Source: Luidia sarsii (lineage: Eukaryota; Echinodermata; Asteroidea; Paxillosida; Luidiidae). Taken from it: a DNA stretch of 64,000 bases. The DNA lies in contig OX465115.1 in the NCBI GenBank assembly GCA_949987565.1, positions 11,548,555 through 11,612,554 of the forward strand, given 5' to 3'. Under the pieces are notes generated by a model. The model was not told the DNA's origin, did not search any database, and worked only from the letters and a program-made list of their open reading frames with translations. Made by a program: the position numbers and the translations under genes. Shown one piece after another: positions 63,842 through 64,000 of this stretch; within the stretch, counting starts at the first letter, position 1, and each line of letters begins with the position of its first letter.

Positions 63842-64000
63842 TAAGGCAGTAATCGCTTTGGAATTCGTATGCAGTAAATTTTCGATTCCTCAAGAATAAA
63901 ACAACAGGCTCTATCTCTTGTTTTTAGAATGAATTATGCAGATTTTCACCTTGCATTGATATTCAGTCGTCGGCAAACAAAATGCATTCTGAGCAACGCT

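Overview
This is animal nuclear DNA: short exons, long introns, GT-AG splice sites, about 45 repeat tracts or elements, and one 200-base assembly gap (18766-18965). No bacterial, viral or CRISPR feature was seen. The repeat repertoire (inverted-repeat elements, tRNA-derived SINEs, palindromic TGTACA-rich tracts) and the gene families suggest a marine invertebrate deuterostome, most likely an echinoderm. That placement is an inference from general appearance, not a proof.

Three genes are readable, all on the minus strand, so each runs from high to low coordinates. (1) A CCDC50-like gene occupies 35121-4275. Thirteen exons were placed by open frame, splice site and phase; together they give about 500 residues. 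It carries MIU-type ubiquitin-binding helices that are split across exon junctions. (2) A TNF-receptor-superfamily-like gene occupies 46702-39817. Six phase-consistent exons give about 320 residues: signal peptide, cysteine-rich domains, polyglutamine stalk, one membrane segment and a tail of about 23 residues without a death domain. (3) A synaptotagmin-like gene, closest to SYT12, occupies 56648-49552. Six exons give about 414 residues: an N-terminal membrane anchor and two C2 domains that lack the usual calcium-binding aspartates. No functional link between the three genes is visible.

Region by region: 1-4274 is repeats and the flank downstream of gene 1. 4275-35121 is gene 1, whose introns hold most of the satellites. 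35122-39660 is intergenic and nearly gene-free. 39660-46702 is gene 2. 46703-49551 is intergenic with three foldback structures. 49552-56648 is gene 3, including a foldback of about 960 bases with degenerate telomere-like repeats. 56649-64000 has no recognised gene, but holds a TTAA-flanked element and a terminal-inverted-repeat element with an internal 31-base array.

The most unusual feature is at 14220-18765. A 214-215 base unit is repeated 21 times. Each copy carries the end of a CCDC50 exon (encoding TNIIAKIQDDE) and its splice donor, joined to transposon-like sequence. The amplified piece is the acidic half of a ubiquitin-interacting motif; the helical half sits in the next exon (10118-10023). 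The array ends at the assembly gap, so the true acceptor of this exon is not visible.
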